47,176 nucleotides of DNA from Rhodospirillaceae bacterium. GTDB lineage: Bacteria > Pseudomonadota > Alphaproteobacteria > SMXQ01. Shown here in pieces: positions 1-8,852 of this stretch (its first letter is position 1; every line of letters begins with the position of its first letter). The DNA lies in assembly GCA_947474495.1 (NCBI GenBank), contig CANJIM010000016.1:1-47176 (forward strand), written 5' to 3'. Made by a program: the position numbers and the translations under genes. The notes beneath the pieces were generated by a model that ran no database searches, was not told the DNA's origin, and worked only from the letters and a program-made list of their open reading frames with translations.

Positions 1-48
1 GCGGTCAATTCCCATGACGGAACAGGGTGTTAGGCGCTTCGCGGCGGC

Positions 49-94
49 TTAAAACGCATGTTAAGTTGGCTTTAAGGGCGCGCGGGCCTATTAA
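49..94. promoter_or_regulatory. Cluster of TTAA boxes with a perfect CtrA-type site upstream of glnD
   Basis: Four TTAA tetramers lie at 49-52, 61-64, 72-75 and 91-94, and the pair at 61-75 is an exact TTAA-N7-TTAA. This is the full consensus for the alphaproteobacterial cell-cycle regulator CtrA. It sits 66 bases before the glnD start, a normal position for regulation. Binding is inferred; a TTAA-N7-TTAA match is rare by chance in DNA this GC-rich. The rest of 1-140 holds no gene that I can support. Confidence 0.5.
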
Positions 95-140
95 CCGTCT
101 TGCATTGTAATAAACCGCGCCAAAGCGCATCTCTACAGCC

Positions 141-3020
141 ATGACTGCAGACGCCGCTCATACACTCATCGATGAGGACCTCCACGACGAGGTGACGATT
201 CCCGCGCCGCCCTCGGCGAAGGCACCGCGCGCCCGCACGGCGTCGAACGCGGCGGTGGCGCGCCTGTCGACCCGGCTCGAAGAGCTGGCCCTCACCGCCA
301 AGCCCAATCAGCTGCGCCCCCAGGCGCTCGCCCTGCTGCGCGAGACGTTGGATGCCGGCCGCGCCGAAGCGCGCCGCGCCTTTTACGAGACCAATGCCAG
401 CGGCGCCGACACGGTCGCCGCCAACGCCCGCCTGATGGACGGCATCATCGCCGCCATTCTCGCCTTCGCCAGCCGCGTCGTTTATCCCAATGCCAATCCG
501 ACCAAGGGCGAAAAGCTCGCGGTCTGCGCCGTCGGCGGCTATGGCCGCGCCGAACTGGCGCCGCAGTCGGACATCGATCTGCTGTTCCTGGTGCCCTACA
601 AGAAGACGCCGCACGCCGAACAGGTCATCGAATATGCGCTCTATCTCTTGTGGGACCTCGGCCTGAAAGTCGGCCAGGCGATCCGCTCGGTCGACGAGTG
701 CATCCGCCAGGCCAAGTCCGACATCACCATCCGCACCGCGACGCTCGAGACGCGCCACCTGTGGGGCGATGCCGCCCTGTCGGAAGAGCTGCGCAAGCGC
801 TTTCGCAAGGAAGTCGTCACCGGCAGCGAGGCGGATTTCGTCGAGGCCAAGCTCGCCGAGCGCGATGCGCGCCATCAGCGCGTCGGCGATTCGCGCTACG
901 TGCTCGAGCCCAACGTCAAGGAAGGCAAGGGCGGCCTGCGCGATCTGCACACGCTGTTCTGGCTGATCAAATATATCTACGGCATCGACGACGTGGCACG
1001 CATCGTCAAGCAGGGCATCTTGTCGGCGCGCGAGGCGCAGCGCTTCCAGCGCGCGCAGAACTTCCTATGGACGGTGCGCTGCCATCTGCATTACCTGAGC
1101 GGCCGCCCGGAAGAGCGCCTGACCTTCGACATGCAGGCCGAAGTCGGCCGCCTGATGGGCTATCGCGACCATGCCGGCGCGCGCGGCGTCGAGCGCTTCA
1201 TGAAGCATTACTTCCTCGTCGCCAAGGAAGTCGGCGACCTGACGCGCATCGTCTGCGCCAACCTGGAAGATAATCACAAGCGCCGGCCGCGCTCTCTGCT
1301 GCCTTTCTGGGGCAGCCAGTTGTGGGGCGGCAAGGGCGAGAGCGCGCAGATGCTCGAGGGCTTCAAGGTGCTCGGCGGCCGCATCGACGTGACCGACGAC
1401 GAGGCCTTCACCAAAGACCCCGTGCGCCTCATCGGACTGTTCCACACGGCGCAGCGCCATAAGCTCGACATCCATCCGCATGCGCTGCAGCTGATCACGC
1501 GCAGCCTGCTGCTGATCGACGATGATTTGCGCAACGATGCGGACGCCAACCGGCTGTTCATGGAAATTCTGGCGGCGCCCGACAATTCGGAATTCATGCT
1601 GCGGCGCATGAATGAATCGGGCGTCTTCGGCCGCTTTGTGCCGGACTTCGGCCGTGTCGTCGCGCAGATGCAGCACGACATGTATCACGTCTACACGGTC
1701 GACGAGCACACGCTGTTTGCCATCGGCATGCTCCATCGCATCGAGATGGGCGAGCTGAAGGACGAGCTGCCGCTCGCCACTGAAATCTTCCATCGTGTCG
1801 CCTCGCGCCGCGCGCTCTATCTCGCCGTGCTGCTGCATGACATCGCCAAAGGCCGCGGCGGCGATCACTCCGAGCTTGGCGCCGAGGTGGCGCTCAAGCT
1901 CGGCCCGCGCCTCGGTCTTTCCGAAGAAGAAACCGAAACCGTCGCCTGGCTGGTGCGTCACCACCTCGCCATGAGCAAGGTCGCCTTCAAGCGCGACATC
2001 AGCGATCCGTCCGCCATCCGTAGTTTCGTCGATGTCGTGCAGTCGCCCGAGCGATTGGGCCTTTTGCTGTTGCTCACCGTCGTCGATATCCGCGCCGTCG
2101 GCCCCAACGTGTGGAACGGTTGGAAAGCGGCGCTGCTGCGCGACCTGTTCTATGCCGCGCGCGAAATGATGTCGGGTGGCTTGATGGCCGAAGGCCGCGC
2201 CGCGCGAGTCGCCGCCGCCAAGGATGCCTTGCGCGCCGCCTTGCCGGATTGGTCCGAAGAAGAGTTCGCCGAGCATGTGGCGCGCGGCTATCTCTCTTAC
2301 TGGCTCGGCTTCGACACCAAGGGGCATACCCATCATGCGCGGCTGATCCGCGACGCCGAGGCCGAGGAGACGCCGCTCGCCATCGACGTCGTTGCCGATT
2401 CCTACCGCGCCGTTACCGAAGTCACTCTCTACACCGCCGACCATCCCGGCCTGTTCGCGCGCATCGCCGGCGCCATGGCGATGAGCGGCGCCAACATCGT
2501 CGACGCCCGCGTCTATACGCTTGCCAACGGCATGGCACTCGACTCGTTCTGGATTCAGGACGTCGAGGGCGGCGCCTTCGAGAAGACCGAGCGCGTCCGC
2601 AAGTTGCGTAGCAACATCGAGGGCGTGCTCGCCGGCAAGATCCGGCCCGGCCGCGAATTGGCCGGCAAGCGCACGGGGCCGGCCCGCGCCCGCGCCTTCC
2701 AGGTGCTGACCCGCGTGCTGATCGACAACGAGGCGTCGGCGACCCACACGGTGATCGAGCTGAACGGCCGCGACCGCCCCGGCTTCCTGTTCGACGTCAC
2801 CACGGCGCTGACCGACATGGCGCTGCAAATCACCAGCGCCAAGATTTCGACCTATGGCGCCCGCGCGGTCGACGTTTTCTATGTCAAAGACCTGTTCGGC
2901 CTCAAAATCACCCACGAAACCAAGCTCGCCCAATTGCGCGAACGCCTGTTCGCCGCAGTGCAGGACCCCGACGAGGCAGCTGCCCCGGCGAAATCCGGCC
3001 CCATAGCCCTAACGCATTGA
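141..3020 (+). CDS. glnD: [Protein-PII] uridylyltransferase / uridylyl-removing enzyme GlnD
   Basis: GlnD is the glutamine sensor of the nitrogen cascade. It adds UMP to PII proteins when nitrogen is scarce and removes it when glutamine is high. The 959 residues show the complete family layout. A nucleotidyltransferase domain carries GGYGRAEL followed by SDIDLLFL at about residues 132-150. A GlnD-specific helical region follows. An HD phosphohydrolase domain has the HD pair near 566-567. Two C-terminal ACT domains start near 757 and 868, each with the xxDxPGLF/GFLF glutamine-binding turn. The ATG at 141 gives an Ala/Pro-rich N-terminal extension of about 30 residues, which is common in alphaproteobacteria. 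No defects are visible in either active domain, so both activities are expected. A CtrA-type box lies upstream. Confidence 0.97.
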   Translation: MTADAAHTLIDEDLHDEVTIPAPPSAKAPRARTASNAAVARLSTRLEELALTAKPNQLRPQALALLRETLDAGRAEARRAFYETNASGADTVAANARLMDGIIAAILAFASRVVYPNANPTKGEKLAVCAVGGYGRAELAPQSDIDLLFLVPYKKTPHAEQVIEYALYLLWDLGLKVGQAIRSVDECIRQAKSDITIRTATLETRHLWGDAALSEELRKRFRKEVVTGSEADFVEAKLAERDARHQRVGDSRYVLEPNVKEGKGGLRDLHTLFWLIKYIYGIDDVARIVKQGILSAREAQRFQRAQNFLWTVRCHLHYLSGRPEERLTFDMQAEVGRLMGYRDHAGARGVERFMKHYFLVAKEVGDLTRIVCANLEDNHKRRPRSLLPFWGSQLWGGKGESAQMLEGFKVLGGRIDVTDDEAFTKDPVRLIGLFHTAQRHKLDIHPHALQLITRSLLLIDDDLRNDADANRLFMEILAAPDNSEFMLRRMNESGVFGRFVPDFGRVVAQMQHDMYHVYTVDEHTLFAIGMLHRIEMGELKDELPLATEIFHRVASRRALYLAVLLHDIAKGRGGDHSELGAEVALKLGPRLGLSEEETETVAWLVRHHLAMSKVAFKRDISDPSAIRSFVDVVQSPERLGLLLLLTVVDIRAVGPNVWNGWKAALLRDLFYAAREMMSGGLMAEGRAARVAAAKDALRAALPDWSEEEFAEHVARGYLSYWLGFDTKGHTHHARLIRDAEAEETPLAIDVVADSYRAVTEVTLYTADHPGLFARIAGAMAMSGANIVDARVYTLANGMALDSFWIQDVEGGAFEKTERVRKLRSNIEGVLAGKIRPGRELAGKRTGPARARAFQVLTRVLIDNEASATHTVIELNGRDRPGFLFDVTTALTDMALQITSAKISTYGARAVDVFYVKDLFGLKITHETKLAQLRERLFAAVQDPDEAAAPAKSGPIALTH

Positions 3021-3094
3021 TATAAAAGGATAAGCACGGCGGCGGTTTTCTGCTATGATCGCGCTCCTGTGCAACTGCCGAGTCTGTTCGCCCC

Positions 3095-4399
3095 ATGATG
3101 GCCCTCGAGCTCACGCTCGTCGTTCTGCTGATCATCCTCAATGGTTTCCTGGCCATGTCCGAATTGGCCGTGGTGTCTTCCCGGCCGGCGCGCCTGCGCG
3201 CCCTCGAATCGGCCGGCGTGCGCGGCGCGGCGACGGCGCTGCGCTTGGCGGAAAACCCAAGCAAGTTCCTCTCCACCGTGCAGATCGGCATCACGCTGGT
3301 TGGTGTGTTGGCGGGCGCCTTCTCCGGCGCGACCCTCGCCGAACGCCTCGGCGGCTATCTCGTCCTGCAAGGCATGCCGGATACCTGGGCCAACGCCGTC
3401 AGCCTGGTGGCGGTCGTCACCGTCGTCACCTATCTCTCGCTCATCGTCGGCGAATTGGTGCCCAAGCAGATCGCGCTCGGTGATCCCGAACGCGTCGCCG
3501 CCTTCGTCGCCCGCCCCATGCTGTGGATCGGCCGCATCTTCGCGCCAGCGGTGATCCTGCTCGACCTCTCCTCGAAGCTTTGCCTCAAGCTGATCGGCCG
3601 CGAAGGCCAGTCGAAGGAGTCGGTGACGGAAGACGAGATCCGGATGCTCGTCGCCGAAGCGGAAAGCGCCGGCGTGCTCGAGCCGGCCGAGAAGCAGATG
3701 ATCAGCGGCGTGCTGCGCTTCGGCGACCGCCCGGTCAGCGCCCTGATGACGCCGCGCCACGAAGTCGACTGGGTCGATCTCGAAGACAAGCAGTCGGAGA
3801 TTCGTCAGAAGCTCACGGCCAGCCGCCATTCGCGCCTGCCGGTCGGCAAGGGCAGTGTCGACGAGGTCGTCGGCATCGTCCAGGCGAAGGACTTGCTCAA
3901 CGCCTATCTCTCGGGCGAGGCGGTCGACATTCGCGGCCATGTGAAGGATGCGCCGATCATCCATGAAAGCGCCGACGCGCTCGAAATGCTCGAAGTGCTC
4001 AAGCGCGCCACCGTGCACATGGCCTTGGTGGTCGACGAATACGGCATGTTCCAGGGCGTCGTGACCAGCGGCGATATTCTAGAGGCCATCGCCGGCGCCT
4101 TCCGCGAGCAGGGCGAGGAGAGCGAAGACGCGGTGCGGCGCGACGACGGCTCCTGGCTGCTGTCGGGCTCGATGCCGCGCGACGAACTGTCCGATCTTCT
4201 CTTGCTGCCGATTCCGGGCGAGGTGACGTTCCACACCCTGGCCGGCTTCATGCTGCACAATCTCAAGCGCATGCCGAAGGTCGGCGATTCGGTCGTCGTC
4301 GGCGGCTGGCGCCTCGAAGTCGTCGATATGGACGGCCGCCGCATCGATCGCGTGCTCGCCCAGCGCCTGGCCGGCGACAGCGAAGAAGGCACCTGGTGA
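3095..4399 (+). CDS. Hemolysin family / CNNM-CBS domain membrane protein
   Basis: This 434-residue protein has the architecture DUF21/CNNM (about residues 1-190, with hydrophobic helices starting at residue 3), a CBS pair (about 205-325, first repeat beginning VSALMTPRHEVDWV) and a C-terminal CorC/HlyC domain (about 345-425). Such proteins are inner-membrane Mg/Co transport or efflux proteins in which the CBS pair senses adenine nucleotides. The hemolysin label is historical. It starts 75 bases after glnD at one of two consecutive ATGs (3095 or 3098); neither has a clear ribosome binding site. A second member, lacking the membrane domain, occurs at 27692. The substrate cannot be read from the sequence. 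Confidence 0.9.
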   Translation: MMALELTLVVLLIILNGFLAMSELAVVSSRPARLRALESAGVRGAATALRLAENPSKFLSTVQIGITLVGVLAGAFSGATLAERLGGYLVLQGMPDTWANAVSLVAVVTVVTYLSLIVGELVPKQIALGDPERVAAFVARPMLWIGRIFAPAVILLDLSSKLCLKLIGREGQSKESVTEDEIRMLVAEAESAGVLEPAEKQMISGVLRFGDRPVSALMTPRHEVDWVDLEDKQSEIRQKLTASRHSRLPVGKGSVDEVVGIVQAKDLLNAYLSGEAVDIRGHVKDAPIIHESADALEMLEVLKRATVHMALVVDEYGMFQGVVTSGDILEAIAGAFREQGEESEDAVRRDDGSWLLSGSMPRDELSDLLLLPIPGEVTFHTLAGFMLHNLKRMPKVGDSVVVGGWRLEVVDMDGRRIDRVLAQRLAGDSEEGTW

Positions 4400-4428
4400 T
4401 CTTGTCCGCCCCGAGAGGCCGTTAAGCC

Positions 4429-6033
4429 ATGGCATTGATGCGGGCCATCACCACGGTCGGCGGTTTCACGCTGATCAGCCGCGTGCTCGGCTTCGTCCGC
4501 GACATGCTGCTCGCCGCGCTGCTCGGCGCCGGCCCGGCGGCGGACGCCTTCGTCGTTGCCTTCAAGCTGCCCAATCTGTTTCGCCGCCTGTTCGCCGAAG
4601 GGGCGTTCAGCGCCGCCTTCGTGCCGATGTTCGCGCGCAAACTGGCCGGCGAAGGCAAGGACGTGGCGCGGCTGTTCGCCGAGCAGGCGCAGGCGGCCTT
4701 GCTGCTGGCGCTGCTTGTCTTCGTCGTCATCGCCGAATTCGCCATGCCCTGGGCGCTGGTCATCATCGCGCCCGGCTTCGGCGACGATCCGGCGAAATAC
4801 GCCCTTGCCGTCGAGCTGACGCGCATCACCTTTCCCTATCTGCTGTTCGTCTCGCTCGTCAGCCTGGTCGGCGGCGTGCTCAACGGTTTGGAGCGTTTCG
4901 CCGCCACCTCGGCGACGCCGGTGTTTTTGAACATCGTGATGATCGCCGGCCTTGCCGGCTGGCAATGGTATGCGCCCTCCGCCGCGCATGGCGCCGCCTG
5001 GGGCGTGACCGCGGCGGGCTTGGCGCAAATGATCTGGCTCTATCTCGTCATGCGCGCGGCGGGTTTCGGCTTGAAGCTGCGTTGGCCGCGCCTGACGCCG
5101 GATGTGAAGCGGTTGCTGATCTTGATGACGCCGGTGGCGCTCGGCGCCGGCATCTATCAAATCAATGTGGTGGTCGATATCGCCATCGCCTCGTTCCTGC
5201 CGTCGGGCGCCGTCTCCTATCTTTATTACGCCGACCGCTTGGTGCAGCTGCCGCTCGGCGTCGTCGGCATCGCCATCGGCACGGCGCTCTTGCCGATCCT
5301 GGCGCGGCAGATCCGCAACGGCGAGGCCCAAGCGGCCATGCACAATCAGAACCGCGCGCTGGAAGTGGCGCTGCTGCTGACCTTGCCGGCCGCCGTGGCG
5401 CTCACCGTGCTCGCTTATCCCATCGTGCTGGTGCTGTTCGAGCGCGGCGCCTTCGGCGGCGCCGAGGTCGCGGCGACGGCGGCGGCACTCGCGGCTTACG
5501 CCGTCGGCCTGCCGGCGCAGGTGCTGGTCAAGGTCTTCACGCCGGGCTATTTCGCGCGCGAGGATACTGCCTCGCCGGTGCGCATCGCCGTCGGCTGCAT
5601 GTTCGGCAATGTCGCCATCGGTATCGCCCTGATGTTCGCGCTGCGCGGCTATGGCCTCGGCCATCTCGGCATCGCGCTCGCCACCAGCATCACCGGCTGG
5701 ATCAATGCGCTGCTGCTGTCGCGCGGCTTGGCCAAACGCGGCCATTTCCATCTCGACGCGCGGGCCAAGAAACGCTTGTGGCCGATGGCCTTCGCCAGTT
5801 TCGCCATGGCCGGCGTTCTCCTGCTGCTCGCCTGGGCTCTCGCGGGTTGGCTCGCGGGATCGGAACATTTGCGCATCGCCGCGCTCGCTATCTTGGTGGC
5901 GGCCGGCATGGCGGTCTACGGCATCGCCGCGCAACTGTTCGGCGCGATGGATCTGCGTGAGTTGAAAACCCTGCTGCGCCGCCCGGGGCGCACGCCGCCG
6001 GTCGAACCAGCGGGCGGCGCGGATCTGACCTAG
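4429..6033 (+). CDS. murJ: Lipid II flippase MurJ
   Basis: MurJ moves the undecaprenyl-linked peptidoglycan precursor lipid II across the inner membrane. The 534-residue product is hydrophobic throughout, compatible with 14 transmembrane helices. It opens with the family signature region TVGGFTLISRVLGFVRDML and has the typical LPNLFRRLFAEGAFSAAFVP segment near residues 45-65. The ATG at 4429 has GAGAGG at 4413-4418 as ribosome binding site and lies 29 bases after the previous gene. In many Rhizobiales the next gene is trpS; here about 6.6 kb of accessory DNA lies between them. Confidence 0.96.
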   Translation: MALMRAITTVGGFTLISRVLGFVRDMLLAALLGAGPAADAFVVAFKLPNLFRRLFAEGAFSAAFVPMFARKLAGEGKDVARLFAEQAQAALLLALLVFVVIAEFAMPWALVIIAPGFGDDPAKYALAVELTRITFPYLLFVSLVSLVGGVLNGLERFAATSATPVFLNIVMIAGLAGWQWYAPSAAHGAAWGVTAAGLAQMIWLYLVMRAAGFGLKLRWPRLTPDVKRLLILMTPVALGAGIYQINVVVDIAIASFLPSGAVSYLYYADRLVQLPLGVVGIAIGTALLPILARQIRNGEAQAAMHNQNRALEVALLLTLPAAVALTVLAYPIVLVLFERGAFGGAEVAATAAALAAYAVGLPAQVLVKVFTPGYFAREDTASPVRIAVGCMFGNVAIGIALMFALRGYGLGHLGIALATSITGWINALLLSRGLAKRGHFHLDARAKKRLWPMAFASFAMAGVLLLLAWALAGWLAGSEHLRIAALAILVAAGMAVYGIAAQLFGAMDLRELKTLLRRPGRTPPVEPAGGADLT

Positions 6034-6483
6034 CGATCGGCCCGGACTCATTCGCCGATAAACGTGCGTATGGCGAACATCGCTGAGCGTGAAGCGCTCT
6101 TTGCGGGCCGTTCGGGCAATCACACCCGCCACATCTTCTATCTTTTATATGAATGGTAAACCGCGCGCTCGCCAAGGCTGCGGTAATTCCAGTTTCATTG
6201 CCGGTTTCATTGATAGACAGAGTCGATTCGCGATTTAAGATGATGGAAAAAAATCATCCTGGGGAGGAATGCCATGCAGACTCGGAAAAAGCGTCAGCGA
6301 TAACGCGCCGCGAGTCTGGAAGCCGACAAAACGCGCCGTGACGGAATCGCTGATCTCCGTCGTTCGCGCAAGGCCAGCTTCCCCTTCAGCTCCTCGATGA
6401 AGCCTCTGTTTTTTAAACCCGAAAATTTCTCTGCCGAAGGAATCGCCGGCCTTCGATGTTCCTCTGACACTTGAGAGTTGGTC
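6034..6483. other. 450-base intergenic region at the left edge of the Rieske/ABC block
   Basis: No full gene is visible. A weak terminator-like hairpin (GAGCG, loop of 5, CGCTC, then TTT) lies at 6085-6102, inside a wider CGGCCCG/CGGGCCG inverted repeat (6038-6044 and 6104-6110), and could end murJ transcription. A 9-bp direct repeat GTTTCATTG occurs at 6192-6200 and 6204-6212. Two tiny reading frames follow: 6274-6303, with a strong ribosome binding site, and 6397-6474, without one. The Rieske operon promoter is probably here, but I cannot fix its position. Confidence 0.6.
6274..6303 (+). CDS. Candidate 9-codon leader peptide or gene remnant
   Basis: An ATG at 6274 opens a nine-codon frame encoding MQTRKKRQR and then stops with TAA. 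It is preceded by a strong Shine-Dalgarno run GGGGAGGA at 6261-6268 with good spacing. A ribosome binding site this good before a nine-codon, highly basic peptide suggests either a leader for the oxygenase operon or the surviving 5' end of a gene deleted when the block arose. It may equally be chance. Confidence 0.3.
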   Translation: MQTRKKRQR

Positions 6484-7596
6484 ATGACGCCAGAACAGAA
6501 TGAACTGATGACGCGCGTCGGCCCGGGTACTCCGGCCGGCGAGATGTTGCGCCGCTATTGGTGGCCCGTCGGCTTCTCGCAAGAGCTTAAGGATAAGCCG
6601 GTTCCAGTGCGCCTTCTGGGCCAGGACTTGATCCTATTTCGCGATGGCTCCGGTCAGGCCGGGTTGCTCGATTTGCAGTGCCCGCATCGCGGCGCTTCAC
6701 TGGCGCTCGGGCGCGTCGAGGCGGACGGTATCCGTTGCTGCTATCACGGCTGGAAATTCGACAGCGCCGGTCGCTGCCTCGATATGCCGGCCGAACCCGC
6801 CAATTCGCCGATGCGCGATGAAACGCGGATGAAGGCCTATTCGACGTTCGAGATTTCCGGATTCGTGTTCGCTTACATTGGCCCGCAGCCGGCGCCGGCC
6901 TTCCCGAAATACGACCTCTTGTTCCTGCCGAACATGGACCGCCATGTCGGGTCGTCCGATGAATATTGCAATTGGATGCAGCGCGCCGAGAATGGCGTCG
7001 ATCAAATGCATTCGACTGTGCTGCATGCCACGGTCTATCCCGAGATCGCTTTGCAGCGTCCGAATGTCGATTGGCAATCGACATGGTACGGCGTGCGCGC
7101 CGCGTTCGATGTTCCCGGTCGGCAGACCAAGGTGTCCCATCTGGTGTTTCCGTCGCACAGCCGCTACTTCGGCGCGCGCGTCAACGATCTACCGAGCCAC
7201 ATCATGCGTTTCCGAGTGCCGATTGACGACGTCTGCACCCGCACCTTCTATGTGCGCGCCCGCGACGCGGAAGGCCGCGCCGGCGAGATCAAGACGAACG
7301 GCTACACGCAGCGCGAGCCCGGCGTCTACGAGCGCGTGGAAGACGGCTGGTGGGGCTTGAGCTCTCGCGAACAGGATCGTGCGGCGCAGGAAAGCCAAGG
7401 CCCGATCGCCGACCGGACACGGGAAATCTTGGGGACGTCGGATCGCGGCGTCGTCTTGTTCCGCCAGATGCTCAACAAGGCGATCACCGCGGTGCAACGC
7501 GGGGAAGACCCGCCAGGTGTCCTGCGCGGCGATCAAGGTGATTTGCTGACCTTCGATGCGAAGAAACTCAGGGCCGGGACATTGATCACGGCGTGA
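6484..7596 (+). CDS. Rieske non-heme iron aromatic ring-hydroxylating oxygenase, alpha subunit (copy 1)
   Basis: This is a predicted cytoplasmic oxygenase that hydroxylates or O-demethylates an aromatic or related substrate, using electrons delivered to a Rieske [2Fe-2S] centre. The 370 residues carry the Rieske motif C66-x-H68-x16-C85-x2-H88. The mononuclear iron site has the D173-x2-H176-x4-H181 arrangement within AENGVDQMHSTVLH. The style resembles the phthalate 4,5-dioxygenase group, where a separate FMN/ferredoxin reductase donates electrons; none is encoded nearby. ATG 6484 is preferred over TTG 6478 because TGAGAG at 6472-6477 is a suitable ribosome binding site and the paralogue at 7675 starts identically (MTPE). 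The substrate is unknown. Confidence 0.88.
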   Translation: MTPEQNELMTRVGPGTPAGEMLRRYWWPVGFSQELKDKPVPVRLLGQDLILFRDGSGQAGLLDLQCPHRGASLALGRVEADGIRCCYHGWKFDSAGRCLDMPAEPANSPMRDETRMKAYSTFEISGFVFAYIGPQPAPAFPKYDLLFLPNMDRHVGSSDEYCNWMQRAENGVDQMHSTVLHATVYPEIALQRPNVDWQSTWYGVRAAFDVPGRQTKVSHLVFPSHSRYFGARVNDLPSHIMRFRVPIDDVCTRTFYVRARDAEGRAGEIKTNGYTQREPGVYERVEDGWWGLSSREQDRAAQESQGPIADRTREILGTSDRGVVLFRQMLNKAITAVQRGEDPPGVLRGDQGDLLTFDAKKLRAGTLITA

Positions 7597-7674
7597 CACG
7601 CCGCAACGCGCTAAAGCAGAGCGCCTGTCGCATTAACGAACCGGCGTCGCACAAAGCTCAATAGGGAGAGAGAC

Positions 7675-8808
7675 ATGACACCCGAAGACAATGAGATGTT
7701 CACGCGCGTGGGCGCAGGAACGCCCGCCGGCAAGATGCTGCGGATGTATTGGTGGCCGATCTGGTTCTCGCAATCAGTGACCGACAAGCCCGTTCCGATT
7801 CGCATTCTCGGCGAGAACCTCGTCCTGTTCCGCGACGCGACCGGCAAAACCGGGTTGCTAGATCGACGCTGCCCCCATCGCGGTGCGTCGCTTGAACTTG
7901 GCCGCGTCGAGGCCGACGGCATCCGCTGCTGCTATCACGGATGGAAATTTGACCGGGCGGGCGCTTGCCTCGACATGCCGGCTGAGCCGGCCGATACCCC
8001 GCTCAAGAACGAGGTGCGCCAGACCGCCTATCTCACGCAGGAAGCCGGCGGACTGGTCTTTGCCTATCTCGGGCCGCAGCCAGCGCCGCTGCTGCCGAAG
8101 TACGACCTATTGTTCCGCGAAGACTGCAATCGCGTCGTTTATTCCAAGGAGGAGCATTGCAACTGGCTGCAGCGCGCCGAGAACGGTTACGACCCGCATC
8201 ACCTCATGTCTTTGCACGCGCCGGGCTATCCGCAGATCGCCTTGAAGCCGGCCAAGATCAGCTGGGAAAAGGCCTGGTACGGCTGCCGGACATTGCAGGA
8301 ATACCCCAATTCGCTCGTCAACGTGACCCATCAGATATTCCCGTCGCACACACGCCGGCTGGCCGCGCGGACCGGCGACGAGCCGCGGCACTACTTGAAT
8401 TTGCGCGTGCCGACTGACGACGTGACGACGACGACATTTTTCGTCCGCGTCCAAATCGCGGAGAAGGGGCCCTATACCCTCGAAACCAAAGGCCATGAGA
8501 AAAGCGAAGCGATGATCTACGACCCGGTCGATGACGGTTGGTGGCGCATTCCCTCGCACGAACAGGACCGCATTGCGCAGGAAAGCCAGGGGCCGATCGC
8601 CGATCGCAGCCGAGAGTATCTCGGCACTTCCGACGAAGGCCTCATCATGCTGCGCAACCTCATCCGCAGTTCGATCAAGGCGGTCGCCGAGGGCCGCGAT
8701 CCGTTCGGCGTCATTCGCGATCCGGAGAAAAACACCATCGTCCGCTTCGATGCCGGAAAGAACTTCTCGGATGGCGTCAACAAGCCGCCCGAGATCATCA
8801 ACGCGTGA
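7675..8808 (+). CDS. Rieske non-heme iron aromatic ring-hydroxylating oxygenase, alpha subunit (copy 2)
   Basis: This 377-residue protein is a close paralogue of the preceding gene; the two align without large gaps from end to end and more than half of the residues appear identical by eye. The Rieske ligands C66, H68, C85 and H88 and the iron ligands D173, H176 and H181 fall at the same residue numbers. The substrate-pocket half (residues about 185-290) is the most divergent, which suggests a different substrate or hetero-oligomer formation rather than a fresh duplication. AGGGAGAG directly before ATG 7675 is a strong ribosome binding site. It lies 78 bases after copy 1 and is probably co-transcribed with it and with the binding-protein gene that follows. 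Confidence 0.88.
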   Translation: MTPEDNEMFTRVGAGTPAGKMLRMYWWPIWFSQSVTDKPVPIRILGENLVLFRDATGKTGLLDRRCPHRGASLELGRVEADGIRCCYHGWKFDRAGACLDMPAEPADTPLKNEVRQTAYLTQEAGGLVFAYLGPQPAPLLPKYDLLFREDCNRVVYSKEEHCNWLQRAENGYDPHHLMSLHAPGYPQIALKPAKISWEKAWYGCRTLQEYPNSLVNVTHQIFPSHTRRLAARTGDEPRHYLNLRVPTDDVTTTTFFVRVQIAEKGPYTLETKGHEKSEAMIYDPVDDGWWRIPSHEQDRIAQESQGPIADRSREYLGTSDEGLIMLRNLIRSSIKAVAEGRDPFGVIRDPEKNTIVRFDAGKNFSDGVNKPPEIINA

Positions 8809-8852
8809 AGACCGTATTGAGCGCGCCCGGTTTCTTCCAAGGACACAGCGAC

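Noticed and set aside
1065-2933. 622-codon open frame on the minus strand opposite glnD
   Set aside because: It lies fully within an unmistakable gene and its protein is low-complexity, rich in Asp, Ala, Gly, Gln and His, as antisense frames of GC-rich genes are.
3904-6132. 742-codon minus-strand frame opposite the CBS protein and murJ
   Set aside because: It covers two clear plus-strand genes; composition is typical of a shadow frame and no motif is present.
6235-6582. 115-codon minus-strand frame upstream of the first Rieske gene
   Set aside because: It overlaps the Rieske start and has no family resemblance; probably a chance frame.
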